The position numbers and the translations under genes are program-made. Source: CAWARU01 sp963805795 (lineage in GTDB: Bacteria; Pseudomonadota; Gammaproteobacteria; UBA6186; Azoamicaceae). Taken from it: 64,000 bases of DNA. Below, one piece after another: positions 44,724 to 54,447 of the stretch (its first letter is position 1; the number at the start of each line of letters is the position of its first letter). The notes below the pieces were generated by a model, which did not search any database, was not told the origin of the DNA, and saw only the letters and a list, made by a program, of their open reading frames with translations. Location: assembly GCA_963805795.1 (NCBI GenBank), contig CAWDVG010000001.1, positions 1,116,001 through 1,180,000 on the forward strand, read 5' to 3'.

Positions 44724-46022
44724 TTAACTAGCACCACTCTCCAAACTATCGTTGATATCAAGAGCTTTTAATTCTAACCCCTCAATTTCCTGTAAAGATT
44801 TACCAGCAATTCCTTGCAAATCTCCATACATACCAACTGTCGCTCCCATTACACGCGTGATTTGTTCATCTCGTTTAGCCCATTGCTTCATAATTACTTT
44901 TCTTTCTCTATCTAAGTCTTCTTTCATAGTAGAAAATGCCTCAACAATGGCTTCTACTCTTTGACGAAAACGTGAACCTGTAAGGTATTGGTATATCATT
45001 TCTGTTTTAGTTTGTTGCCCCTCAGATGCCTGCCTAGCGATAGTAAGTTCCAGTAGTGATTGACGCAAAACCATAGCCACAGGGATTGCTAGCCTAGGAT
45101 GTATTACCCAAATTCCCTCAATCATTTCAAACGTTTCTATACCCTTAGGTAATACCTGACTCACGATCACAGCAATTTCAGCTTTAGCTGTACGTTGATC
45201 CTCTCTCAATTTAGGTAGCCACATATCGCTCCAATTTTTGGTGCGTTTCGTCTCCCATAAAATAACTCCACAAGATTGACCACTTGCTCCAATAACTCGG
45301 TGAAGAATATCTCCACCAAATTCACCTTTAGGAACAGGCTCTATGGAATCGAAGGGAAATTTTATTCGCAATAGGTACTCAAGTTCTTGCTCCTGTACTT
45401 CTCCTTGCAATTGTTGTGAACCTTGTTCAGCTCGACGCTTAGATTCCTCAATTTGCTTCTGCATTGCAACAATGGTCTGCTCTTTCTCCATTACTTTTAG
45501 CCTTTGCTCATCCAAAGCTTCTTTTTTTGCCTGTTCATACGTAGCAACTAAACTTGCTTGTACTTTTTTTTCAACCGTGAGTTCCAACTCACGCGTTGCA
45601 TCGTGTAATTCACGTTTTTGTTTAATTAATTCGGTCTGTTCTTTTTGGGCTTCAATTAGTTTTGCTTCGCGACTAGATAATAACTCCTGCAAGTCAACCA
45701 CTTCACGGCTTTTCTGATCAAGATCTATTGCAAAAAACTGCTTGGCTTTTCTAGATTCCTCCTCTACTATCTTAACTCTATCCTTTTTCAATTGTTCTTC
45801 TACTTGTCCATTCACTTGTTCATTTAATTTATTTCTTGCGTCCTTCAACTGGATTTCTTTTTCTCCTATAACTTTTTCTCTAAGAGCTACATCGTTGTCT
45901 TTTTGTGCCATTTGTTGTTCAAACCTTTTCCGTGTTGCTTCAATTAACGGAGCCGCAAGAGATTCTGTAAGTTTAATTTCAGCTTTACAATTGGGGCAAA
46001 AAATCGTTGGCTCGATCATCAT
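44724..46022 (-). CDS. DUF2130 protein (nuclease-like)
   Basis: A 432-aa protein. It begins with a CxxC pair (IFCPNCKAEIKL), then a long coiled coil (~25-215), then a DUF2130 domain at ~215-400 with EYLLRIKFPFDSIEPV, GEFGGDILHRV, CGVILWETKRTKNWSDMWLPKL and REDQRTAKAEIAVIVSQ. The acidic G-D-I-L and W-E-T-K residues resemble a PD-(D/E)XK nuclease core. DUF2130 genes are often near restriction systems; function unproven. It ends the minus-strand cluster that begins with hsdR and starts 37 bp after the AAA gene. Confidence 0.82.
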   Translation of the reverse strand: MMIEPTIFCPNCKAEIKLTESLAAPLIEATRKRFEQQMAQKDNDVALREKVIGEKEIQLKDARNKLNEQVNGQVEEQLKKDRVKIVEEESRKAKQFFAIDLDQKSREVVDLQELLSSREAKLIEAQKEQTELIKQKRELHDATRELELTVEKKVQASLVATYEQAKKEALDEQRLKVMEKEQTIVAMQKQIEESKRRAEQGSQQLQGEVQEQELEYLLRIKFPFDSIEPVPKGEFGGDILHRVIGASGQSCGVILWETKRTKNWSDMWLPKLREDQRTAKAEIAVIVSQVLPKGIETFEMIEGIWVIHPRLAIPVAMVLRQSLLELTIARQASEGQQTKTEMIYQYLTGSRFRQRVEAIVEAFSTMKEDLDRERKVIMKQWAKRDEQITRVMGATVGMYGDLQGIAGKSLQEIEGLELKALDINDSLESGAS

Positions 46023-46059
46023 TAATCCTTACTCTCCCGTGATTTCATAAGGCGTTTTA

Positions 46060-48432
46060 TCATGCATCACCTTCATGTTTTAAAGAATACAAATAATTCA
46101 TCATTTCTTCAGCATAACTTCTAATATCTTCTTCGTTATTACTTGTGATTATGTGAGAATCAGGATTTAGATCAGTCCTAAACTGATGAAATTTTAATCT
46201 AATAGATTTGTTATCGAAAATTCCATCTATCATGCTTTCTAAAGAACCACAATCAACATTATCATCCTTTATTTTTTTTGCAAATACAATTGGCAAATAT
46301 AAGTTTTCCAGAAAGGGTCTTAAATCTGTTTTAATACTACTCTTATCAACTCGATTGATGTAATTGTATATTTTTAAAAACATTTTTTCATAATCACTTC
46401 CATTGAACTGCTTTATATCAAGCGATACCAGAGAACTGGTTATTACACCCAAATCTAACTGAATGAATTTAGCAGACATGTGATTTAGCTTTGTTATTTC
46501 ACAAAATCTTCTAATAAGATTGGGGTAATGCGTCAGCACAAACATTTGACTCACGCTAGTTAAATATTGTTTAAATAAATTGATAGTATGAGTTACTCTA
46601 TTTTCATCAAAACTGGTTACAGGATCATCAAGGATAATAATAGTCTTTGAGCGCTCATCATCACTTTTCAAACTTAATTTCACCAAAAATACAGCAAGCG
46701 CTAACGCTCTTCTATCTGACTCACTAAATACAGTGCTTAATTGTTTGCTAGGTATTTCTTTTTCATGAAATTTAATTTTTAAAGAATAAACAGGAAGGTG
46801 CCCCCCACGATCTGTTTCTCTTTCTAATTTAAAATTCTTACTGCCAAGTTTTTTAAAAACCCGATCTATTTTATCAAAGAATTTTTCTAGATAACATGAC
46901 TGTTCCTCCTGCAATTTATTATTTAATTTTTTAATTTCTTCTTCAAAGTCAAGTATATTTTTTTGCAACAATTTATAGTTCACACAAGCTTCATCTGATT
47001 CAATTCTTGCTTTTTGGCGTTCTAATATTGCAATAGCTTTTGCAAGCTCTGCTATAGTTTTTTCAATAGCAGATAAATCTTTGTATTGATTTCTGAAGAT
47101 ATTAATTTCCTCCATCAACATTTCATTTTTTTCTTTCAAAACAATTAGAACACTATAGTACTTATTTGCGCTATCTTTAAGTGATGAGAAATCAATTTGC
47201 TCTATTTTTTTATATGGTGATTTAATTTTTTCTAAAAGTTGCACTTTTATAAGTGAAAGAAATTCATTTTTTTTCGAGTTAAGAATGTCTTCTTGAATAG
47301 AGTTAATGCCTTCCTCAAAACTTAACAGTTCCAATTGAAAACGTGAAGATTTTATCAAATCCTTGTATTGATTAATAACACTAAACGCTGTTTGCAAAGC
47401 TGATTTTTGGTTAAAATTAACATCTTGTATTATCTTTACATTGTCATTCAGTTCTCTCGATACACGCTCAAAGAAATCATTATAAGCCACATCAAAGTAT
47501 GAATTATATAAATCAATTAAATCCCCAACTGTTCTCAGTTTTTGACCACAAAAAGGGCAATTCATATTTTCCTGTTCTTTACAATAGTACAAACCGGTTT
47601 TTATCCAATTTTCTGCCCCATCTTTATCTGAGAAATTCATTGAAAGATGCTGCTCTAATTTCTTAACACTTTCTTCTTTTATACTTAAATAATCCTCCGC
47701 AAACAAGGTGTTCAATGAATCTGCCACTTCCAATATCATGTTTCTTGGAACTTCTAACTTATTTGGCATTTTTAAGCTTAAAATTTTTGATGGTTCTTTT
47801 TGTCTTTCTTTTTCATTACTTAATGAAATTCTTTTTTCGTATATTTCTGATTCAAGATCGTCCTTTATTAATCCATCAATAGATAAAGCGAGAAAACTCT
47901 TTACTTCAACGTCATTTTTTCCATGTAAAAAATGAGGCAGTTTATTTTTTAGATCCTTTTTCATACTTCCTAATTCTTGCTTTTTCTTTCCAATCTGTTC
48001 CGCAAGCAAGACACCTTGTTCACCTAAAATAAAACGAGTGAAGTTTTCTTTATTGCCTCTCTCTATAGTTAACCCAGTAAAAATATTTTTATGTATAAAC
48101 TCCGTTCCAAATATTTCAATATATGGTGAAATTGAATTGTTTCCCCATTGCCCGTTTTGAAACAGCAGCTCCTTTTCAGAATCAACTTCTGTCTCTTTAA
48201 CAGACAACGTCACTTTTTGGCCAAATGAAGTTTCCGGAATTGTTTTTCTAGATATAATAATGGAACTATCATTACTTTTAAGCGATTCGAAAATATCTGC
48301 TAAAGTAGTTTTTCCATATGTGTTTAACCCGTATATGAAATTTATTTTTTCAAAACGAACGGAGGCACCATTTACAAAATTTGCAAACACTCCGATATTC
48401 TTTATTTCCTTAATACTCTTTAGCATTACCAT
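46060..48432 (-). CDS. PrrC/RloC-like AAA ATPase, putative anticodon nuclease
   Basis: A 790-aa ABC/SMC-type ATPase of the AAA_13 group. Walker A GLNTYGKTT at 35-43; a CPFC motif at 292-295 inside coiled coils, like the Rad50-type zinc hook of RloC; signature FSESDRRALALAVFL at 569-583; Walker B TIIILDDPVTSFD at 597-609; H-loop THYP at 634-637. The C-terminal ~100 residues contain Arg705-x3-Glu709 and a distal His760 (NPDSH), the arrangement of the Arg-Glu-His triad of PrrC-type anticodon nucleases. PrrC and RloC cut tRNA when a linked type I restriction enzyme is disturbed. The gene directly follows hsdS. The nuclease assignment is inference from motifs and context. Confidence 0.72.
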   Translation of the reverse strand: MVMLKSIKEIKNIGVFANFVNGASVRFEKINFIYGLNTYGKTTLADIFESLKSNDSSIIISRKTIPETSFGQKVTLSVKETEVDSEKELLFQNGQWGNNSISPYIEIFGTEFIHKNIFTGLTIERGNKENFTRFILGEQGVLLAEQIGKKKQELGSMKKDLKNKLPHFLHGKNDVEVKSFLALSIDGLIKDDLESEIYEKRISLSNEKERQKEPSKILSLKMPNKLEVPRNMILEVADSLNTLFAEDYLSIKEESVKKLEQHLSMNFSDKDGAENWIKTGLYYCKEQENMNCPFCGQKLRTVGDLIDLYNSYFDVAYNDFFERVSRELNDNVKIIQDVNFNQKSALQTAFSVINQYKDLIKSSRFQLELLSFEEGINSIQEDILNSKKNEFLSLIKVQLLEKIKSPYKKIEQIDFSSLKDSANKYYSVLIVLKEKNEMLMEEINIFRNQYKDLSAIEKTIAELAKAIAILERQKARIESDEACVNYKLLQKNILDFEEEIKKLNNKLQEEQSCYLEKFFDKIDRVFKKLGSKNFKLERETDRGGHLPVYSLKIKFHEKEIPSKQLSTVFSESDRRALALAVFLVKLSLKSDDERSKTIIILDDPVTSFDENRVTHTINLFKQYLTSVSQMFVLTHYPNLIRRFCEITKLNHMSAKFIQLDLGVITSSLVSLDIKQFNGSDYEKMFLKIYNYINRVDKSSIKTDLRPFLENLYLPIVFAKKIKDDNVDCGSLESMIDGIFDNKSIRLKFHQFRTDLNPDSHIITSNNEEDIRSYAEEMMNYLYSLKHEGDA

Positions 48433-48508
48433 AAATCAATTTTCTCTTTTAACCATTGACAACTGACAAAATCACTATTCATATATTAAAATATAGAATA
48501 GGTTCATT

Positions 48509-50263
48509 TCATAACAATACAGACCGCTTGACAAGCAAGTCTGCTAAATTTAGCTGCAACATTTTAACACTATTTATGCTCTCTTTAATTTGGTCACACA
48601 AAGCCATCAATTCATTAACTTTATTGACAATACGGTATTGCTCATTTAAAGGTGGCAAAGGGATGTTCAAATTTTCGACGTCACCGACTCTAAGATGCTT
48701 AACTGTCGAACCTATAGCAGATTCAGACGATCTTTCTAGAAGATGAGGTTCTGTTAATGCAATGAGCAAATATTCGTTAAATATGAAATCATGCATAGGT
48801 CTTATTAACATTGTCCGTTGCCCAAGACAATATTTTTCGCCAAATGGAATAATTGCTGCTTCACCCATAGGAGCTTCACGAGTAAACATGATATCACCTG
48901 ATTCAGGCTGACAACGCCTTGACCAAAATTGATACGTCTCTTCAGATACGTATTTGAGGTCCTCCATTCTAAATTTTCTATCTCTTATATTGCTTGTTCG
49001 AATAATTGGAATTCCAGAAGAATTATATGGTGCTGTTTTATTATGACAATCTACAAGCAACCGACAGCATTCAATTAAATGAACTGTTAACCATGAGTTT
49101 GGAAGCACAAATGGTTCTTTTGCTTTTCCTAAAATTGCTAGTTTATTCTGCATCGTTCTGCATTCAGAATTTTTTCTAGAATTTTTTTCCAACCACTTAG
49201 CCCTATCAATCCTCAATCGATTAATAAGTCTATTTGCTGATTCGTCTGTCGGATTTTGCGATACGAGTTTACCCATCACAGCTAATTGCAATACGGTTTG
49301 TCTAAGGGCAATGATGCTAGTTTCTGTAGTGAATAGGATATTGAAATGTTTGGCAATTCGCGCCCAATTCTCACTAAATTCTTCGGTACTTTGCGATTGA
49401 ATCAGCGTACCGAGTAGGTGGCGGACAAGTTTATCATGGGCTTCAACGGCATTGATATGCTGAGTTTCCATTTGATCGCAGAGCGTCATCAGTTCATTGA
49501 TTTTAGCAACAATGCGGTGTTGTTCGGAAAGAGGAGGCAATGGAAATGGATTTGACTCAACAAACTCTTTTGGTAGTCTCTTTTGCCCAGCTGTTCCCGT
49601 CATTTTTGTCTCCCCAATCAATAAAAATTGCGGAGACTTCAAATAAGCTAATATATAGTGCGACGCAACAGTACCATTTACTGGTCGAATGATATGTAAC
49701 TCTGTAGTGCCAGCGCCTATTCTATTAAGCAATCCAGAAAAAACACAAGCCTTACTATTTTCAAAGCATGGAGTTATTTTAGCAACACCAATGTCATCCT
49801 CTGAAAAATGTGTAAAGCCTTGCTTTATTTCTTTCCACAAACGAGCTTCATGATCATGGGAAGCATTAAATGTAGTGCCGATCATGGTCATCGATACGAA
49901 TGAAGCAGGCAAGCTATCTTGTGCATTATTTCTTGGGTTAATTAAGCATATAGATGCTAATGACGTCCACTCCCATCCTTGTGGAAGCTCGGGCAGTGTT
50001 TTTTTCTTGATTTTACAGTATGAAATTAATTTTGGATTTTCAGACTGTATACGCTTGAGCAATTCACTAGCCTGTTCATCATTGGGATCTTGCGGGACCA
50101 GTTTACCTCTCACTGCAAGTTCCAAAATCAGTTCACGTAGTTTCTTGATACCGTAGACACTAGCTACATTATTTGAACTACGGCCACGGCCAGATTTTTT
50201 TCCTGTATCAGCTGCTGCCCAAATATCAAGATGTTCAGTTAGCAACTTTTGTATGGAACTCAT
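48509..50263 (-). CDS. hsdS: type I restriction specificity subunit HsdS
   Basis: A 584-aa DNA-recognition subunit with two target-recognition domains. Each is followed by the conserved helix segment: PLPPLSEQHRIVAKINELMTLCDQM after the first and PLPPLNEQYRIVNKVNELMALCDQI after the second. An N-terminal conserved region with LRELILELAVRGKLVPQ precedes TRD1 and is echoed by LRQTVLQLAVMGKLVSQ before TRD2. Its ATG overlaps the hsdM stop by 4 bp (ATGA). Size, like its partners', resembles the type IB (EcoAI/EcoEI) group. The recognised sequence cannot be read from the protein. Confidence 0.95.
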   Translation of the reverse strand: MSSIQKLLTEHLDIWAAADTGKKSGRGRSSNNVASVYGIKKLRELILELAVRGKLVPQDPNDEQASELLKRIQSENPKLISYCKIKKKTLPELPQGWEWTSLASICLINPRNNAQDSLPASFVSMTMIGTTFNASHDHEARLWKEIKQGFTHFSEDDIGVAKITPCFENSKACVFSGLLNRIGAGTTELHIIRPVNGTVASHYILAYLKSPQFLLIGETKMTGTAGQKRLPKEFVESNPFPLPPLSEQHRIVAKINELMTLCDQMETQHINAVEAHDKLVRHLLGTLIQSQSTEEFSENWARIAKHFNILFTTETSIIALRQTVLQLAVMGKLVSQNPTDESANRLINRLRIDRAKWLEKNSRKNSECRTMQNKLAILGKAKEPFVLPNSWLTVHLIECCRLLVDCHNKTAPYNSSGIPIIRTSNIRDRKFRMEDLKYVSEETYQFWSRRCQPESGDIMFTREAPMGEAAIIPFGEKYCLGQRTMLIRPMHDFIFNEYLLIALTEPHLLERSSESAIGSTVKHLRVGDVENLNIPLPPLNEQYRIVNKVNELMALCDQIKESINSVKMLQLNLADLLVKRSVLL

Positions 50264-51765
50264 ACTGTTTTAACCTTTTTCTTCTCCGATTTTTTTTCTG
50301 AACCAGCTGTCAACGCAGCGTTCAAAATATCCTTCAATTGCTCGCGCAATATGGTGATATCTTCCTGCATAGCATTATATTGTGCTAATAACAGTTCGGG
50401 ATCATGAATTTCTTGTTCACCAACATGTGGATTTTTGCAATCAAGGTTGTAACTGCGTCCCTTGATGTCTTCAATACTCATTTTCCAAGCATATTCATTT
50501 TCTAGGCGTTTCTTGAATCCATCTTTCTCTTTACCCCACCATGCAGTCTCAACATCAAACTCATCAATTTTCATTGGCTTGGTTTTATTATAGCTTTTCA
50601 CGCCAGGAGGGTATGGGTGTTCGTAAAACCAAATGTGCTTAGTTGGCGTACCTTTGCTGAAAAACAGTATATTAGTTTTGATACCAGTGTAGGGGTTAAA
50701 CACTCCATTTGGTAAGCGCACAATAGTATGCAAATTGCATTCTTCCAACAGTTTTTCTTTAATACGCGTTTTGATTCCTTCACCGAACAAAAATCCATCC
50801 GGCAATACTACTGCTGCACGGCCCCCAGGTTTCAGCAACTGCATGATCAACACTAAAAACAGATCTGCTGTTTCCCTGGTGCGAAAAGCAGTCGGAAAGT
50901 TGGTTTCAATGCCATCCTCCTCCATACCACCAAATGGTGGATTGGTAACAATTACATCCACACGTTCTTTTGGCCCCCAACCTATTAGAGGTTTAGCTAG
51001 CGTATTGTCATGACGGATATTACTTGGCACATCAATTCCATGTAGAATCATGTTTGTGGTACATAGTAAATGCGGCATTGGCTTTTTTTCAATGCCAAAA
51101 ATATTGGCTTGCAATTGAGCTTCATCATCCACTGTTTTCACATCTTTTTTACGAATATGTTCAATTGCACAGGATAAAAATCCGCCAGTTCCGCAGGCAG
51201 GGTCCATAACCTTTTCACCGAGGCGAGGGTTAATCATTCGCACCATGAATTCCGTAACTGCACGCGGTGTATAAAATTCACCTGCGTTGCCTGCTGCTTG
51301 CAAATCACGTAATAACTGTTCATACATATCGCCGAATAGATGTCGTTCTTGTGCTTTGTTAAAATCAACACCTTCTTGAATTTTATTGATCACCTGACGA
51401 ATCAATTGGCCTGATTTCATGTAATTGTAGGCATCCTCAAACACCGATCGAATCACAAAAGCACGCTTATCTCCACCTTTGATTTCCAAATGCTGCAGAC
51501 CAGGAAACAAGTCATTATCGAGAAATTGCTTTAATGCATCCCCAGTTATGCCTTCGGCATTAGCTGCCCAATTGCGCCAACGATATTTCTTTGGTAATGG
51601 GGATTTATAATTGTCTTGCAACAACTCCCATTCCCTTTCTCGGTCATCAAAAATTTTTAAGAATAGCATCCATACTAATTGGCTCAAACGCTGAGCGTCA
51701 CCATCTACGCCAACATCTTTGCGCATGATGTCTTGAATGGATTTTATTGTAGAGGAAATACTCAT
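50260..51765 (-). CDS. hsdM: type I DNA methyltransferase subunit HsdM
   Basis: A 501-aa N6-adenine methyltransferase subunit. The SAM-binding motif DPACGTGGFLS and the catalytic NPPFGG are intact, with an N-terminal helical HsdM domain before them. It modifies the host copy of the target so that HsdR spares it. It starts 7 bp after the hsdR stop and overlaps hsdS by 4 bp, so R, M and S form one transcription unit, transcribed in that order. Confidence 0.96.
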   Translation of the reverse strand: MSISSTIKSIQDIMRKDVGVDGDAQRLSQLVWMLFLKIFDDREREWELLQDNYKSPLPKKYRWRNWAANAEGITGDALKQFLDNDLFPGLQHLEIKGGDKRAFVIRSVFEDAYNYMKSGQLIRQVINKIQEGVDFNKAQERHLFGDMYEQLLRDLQAAGNAGEFYTPRAVTEFMVRMINPRLGEKVMDPACGTGGFLSCAIEHIRKKDVKTVDDEAQLQANIFGIEKKPMPHLLCTTNMILHGIDVPSNIRHDNTLAKPLIGWGPKERVDVIVTNPPFGGMEEDGIETNFPTAFRTRETADLFLVLIMQLLKPGGRAAVVLPDGFLFGEGIKTRIKEKLLEECNLHTIVRLPNGVFNPYTGIKTNILFFSKGTPTKHIWFYEHPYPPGVKSYNKTKPMKIDEFDVETAWWGKEKDGFKKRLENEYAWKMSIEDIKGRSYNLDCKNPHVGEQEIHDPELLLAQYNAMQEDITILREQLKDILNAALTAGSEKKSEKKKVKTV

Positions 51766-51772
51766 AGAATTT

Positions 51773-54181
51773 TTACCTGTTGATGCTGGTGTAAAGATTT
51801 CGTTTCAATTCATTCAATGCGGTCGTGTAAGCTTCCTTACCCCCGAAGGCTGATACTAATTCATTGGGTGTTCCCATCTTTTTAAATGGGTCTATTGTGA
51901 GAATTTTTATGTCTTCGATATTTTCAATGCCGGTATCAGCATATTTTTCCAATAAGCTTTCCAACACTTTCCGCGCCTGCTCGCCGTATTTGGTAAAGTA
52001 GTTTCGTTTCTTCACCTGTTCCGCACGTTCACGGCGAGTCATTGGAGGCTGATCAAAGGCTACATGGCAAATTAAATCAAAAGCGTCAAAATCCTTCCCT
52101 ACCGCCTCGGCCAAAGGCTCTAGCAATACCCCGTGCTCTTCTAATTCTCGCAATATAGTCGCTTTACGTTCGGCCTTAGTCCACCGGCGGAGGAATTGAT
52201 CAAGGGATTGATAATCTCTTCTCACAGTATTGCGTGTGTAGTCTTTAAGTGATTCAGTAATAAGCTTCCCATCAGGTCCGTAATACTGTACTCGTTCTGA
52301 AACCACATACACATCTACATCACCAATGACATATTTCACACGCTTGTTTTTTTCGCTATCTCCCAAATCACCTTGATCCAACTCATTTATTGTCGAGTCT
52401 GTACTTCCTGCATCTAACTCTATGGGATTACCGTTTTCATCAAGGTTACTTGCTATCATATCGTTATCAGGTGGGACTGGTGTTTCATCACCTTTTGGTT
52501 CATAAATCATCACTGGCTCGCCATCAAAATCTGGATCAGCAAATAGCTCAGTTGCTTTCTTGAAATCAATGATGGTGAACCAGAATTTGTCGAAATCCTC
52601 ATTGATGCGTGTACCACGACCAATTATTTGCTTAAACTCAGTCATTGATTTGATATGTTGATCTAACACTATTAGTTTACATGTTTGCGCATCTACGCCT
52701 GTTGTCATCAATTTGGAAGTAGTAGCTATCACTGGGTATCGCTCTTCCGGATTAATGAAATTATCCAATTCGGCCTTGCCTTCAATTTCATCGCCAGTAA
52801 TCCTCATCACGTATTTTCGACTTTCCTTTACCTGTTCGGGATTCAAATTCACGAGAGCCTGGCGCATACGCTCTGCATGATTGATGTCATCACAAAACAC
52901 AATAGTCTTGGCGTAACGATCAGTTGCCGTAAGAAACTCGGTGATTTTCTTGGCTACTAATTCTGTACGTTTCTCCAGTACTAGCGTGCGATCCATGTCA
53001 ATCTGATTGTAGATACGATCTTCAATTAAATAACCATGTTTATCAATCTGACCTTTGCTTGGACGCCAACCTTGCACATCCTTGTCAAGGTCTATACGTA
53101 CAACTTTGTACGGTGCAAGAAAACCATCCTCTATTCCTTGCTTTAAGGTGTAACTGTAGATAGGATCGCCAAAGTAATAAATGCTAGAAACATCTTTAGT
53201 TTCTTTTGGTGTGGCTGTTAAACCCACATGTGTAGCTGAAGAAAAATATTCTAAAATCTCGCGCCATGCGGAATCTTCTGCAGCACTCCCACGATGACAT
53301 TCGTCAATCACTACCAAATCAAAGAATTCTGGCGAAAACTGCTTATAAATATTCTTTTCATCTTCATTGCCTGTGACTGCTTGATACAAAGACAGGTATA
53401 TCTCATAACTCTTGTCGATCTGGCGTTTACTGATCTTGGTCATTGCCTTACCAAATGGTTTGAAATCATTATTTTTAGTTTGATCAACCAAAATGTTGCG
53501 ATCAGCCAGAAAGAGGATTCGCTTTTTGGTACCAGATTTCCATAACCGCCAGATTATCTGGAATGCAGTATAAGTTTTACCAGTGCCTGTGGCCATTACT
53601 AATAATATGCGATTTTGACCTTTCGCTACTGCTTCAACCGTGTTGTTAATCGCATTGGCTTGATAATATCGAGGAGCGCGATCTGTACCGTCGTCGTAGT
53701 ATGATATCTCTACGGTGTGACGAGCATCAGATGTCTCAAGCTCTTTCCATTGGCAATAGCGTTGCCAAAGCTGAACCGGTGATGGGAAGGCACTCAAAGC
53801 CAACTCTTGCTCGGCTTTCTCAGCTAACCCAGTACGGTCATGCAATAAAAAAGCATCACCATTGGAACTAAATACAAAAGGCACACCAAGTGTTTCGGCG
53901 TAATTAAGTGCCTGTTGCATACCCGCACCAACACTGTGGGTGTTGTCCTTAGCTTCTATTACTGCCAATGGGATATTAGATTTGTAATATAGGATATAAT
54001 CAGCTCGCTTCTGTGCACCACGGGTATGTATCTTGCCGCGCACAATAATGCGTCCTTTTGTGAAAGTCACTTCCTCACGAATTTGGCCGTGTAGATCCCA
54101 TCCCGCCCCAGTTATGGCAGGAGTGATGTATTTGGAACAAATGTCACGTTCGGAGAGGCCTTTTTTGTCAATCATATTCAT
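51773..54181 (-). CDS. hsdR: type I restriction endonuclease subunit HsdR
   Basis: An 802-aa motor and nuclease subunit. The N-terminal nuclease core shows RADYILYYKSNIPLAVIEAK (D-x-n-E-x-K) near residue 70. The SF2 translocase has ATGTGKTYTAFQ, the DEAH-type VIDECHRGS and IIGRGTRINEDF. The C-terminal part is of the EcoEI type, and the length (about 800) fits type IB. With HsdM and HsdS it cuts unmodified DNA after translocation. An acidic insert rich in Asp/Glu at ~570-600 is notable. All key residues look intact. Confidence 0.95.
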   Translation of the reverse strand: MNMIDKKGLSERDICSKYITPAITGAGWDLHGQIREEVTFTKGRIIVRGKIHTRGAQKRADYILYYKSNIPLAVIEAKDNTHSVGAGMQQALNYAETLGVPFVFSSNGDAFLLHDRTGLAEKAEQELALSAFPSPVQLWQRYCQWKELETSDARHTVEISYYDDGTDRAPRYYQANAINNTVEAVAKGQNRILLVMATGTGKTYTAFQIIWRLWKSGTKKRILFLADRNILVDQTKNNDFKPFGKAMTKISKRQIDKSYEIYLSLYQAVTGNEDEKNIYKQFSPEFFDLVVIDECHRGSAAEDSAWREILEYFSSATHVGLTATPKETKDVSSIYYFGDPIYSYTLKQGIEDGFLAPYKVVRIDLDKDVQGWRPSKGQIDKHGYLIEDRIYNQIDMDRTLVLEKRTELVAKKITEFLTATDRYAKTIVFCDDINHAERMRQALVNLNPEQVKESRKYVMRITGDEIEGKAELDNFINPEERYPVIATTSKLMTTGVDAQTCKLIVLDQHIKSMTEFKQIIGRGTRINEDFDKFWFTIIDFKKATELFADPDFDGEPVMIYEPKGDETPVPPDNDMIASNLDENGNPIELDAGSTDSTINELDQGDLGDSEKNKRVKYVIGDVDVYVVSERVQYYGPDGKLITESLKDYTRNTVRRDYQSLDQFLRRWTKAERKATILRELEEHGVLLEPLAEAVGKDFDAFDLICHVAFDQPPMTRRERAEQVKKRNYFTKYGEQARKVLESLLEKYADTGIENIEDIKILTIDPFKKMGTPNELVSAFGGKEAYTTALNELKRNLYTSINR

Positions 54182-54447
54182 GATGTCCTGAACACTATGT
54201 TTAGTTGACCAAAAACAAGTTAGTTAAAAATCAAAATTATGTGCGAGCTAGCAAAAAGTTGCTATGCAGCATAAAAATGGCCAAATTAGCAAAGAATTAT
54301 ACACGTTGAGTGATGCCTGAGTCACTTGTTTTGCACAATTTGGTCTCATTGCTAAAATAAATTTAAAGAAAAGACTCAAAAATTTTTAAAATGAGTGCTA
54401 GTAGATCCTCATGCAACAATTTTCCCAGCACACCTATACGGAATAAG

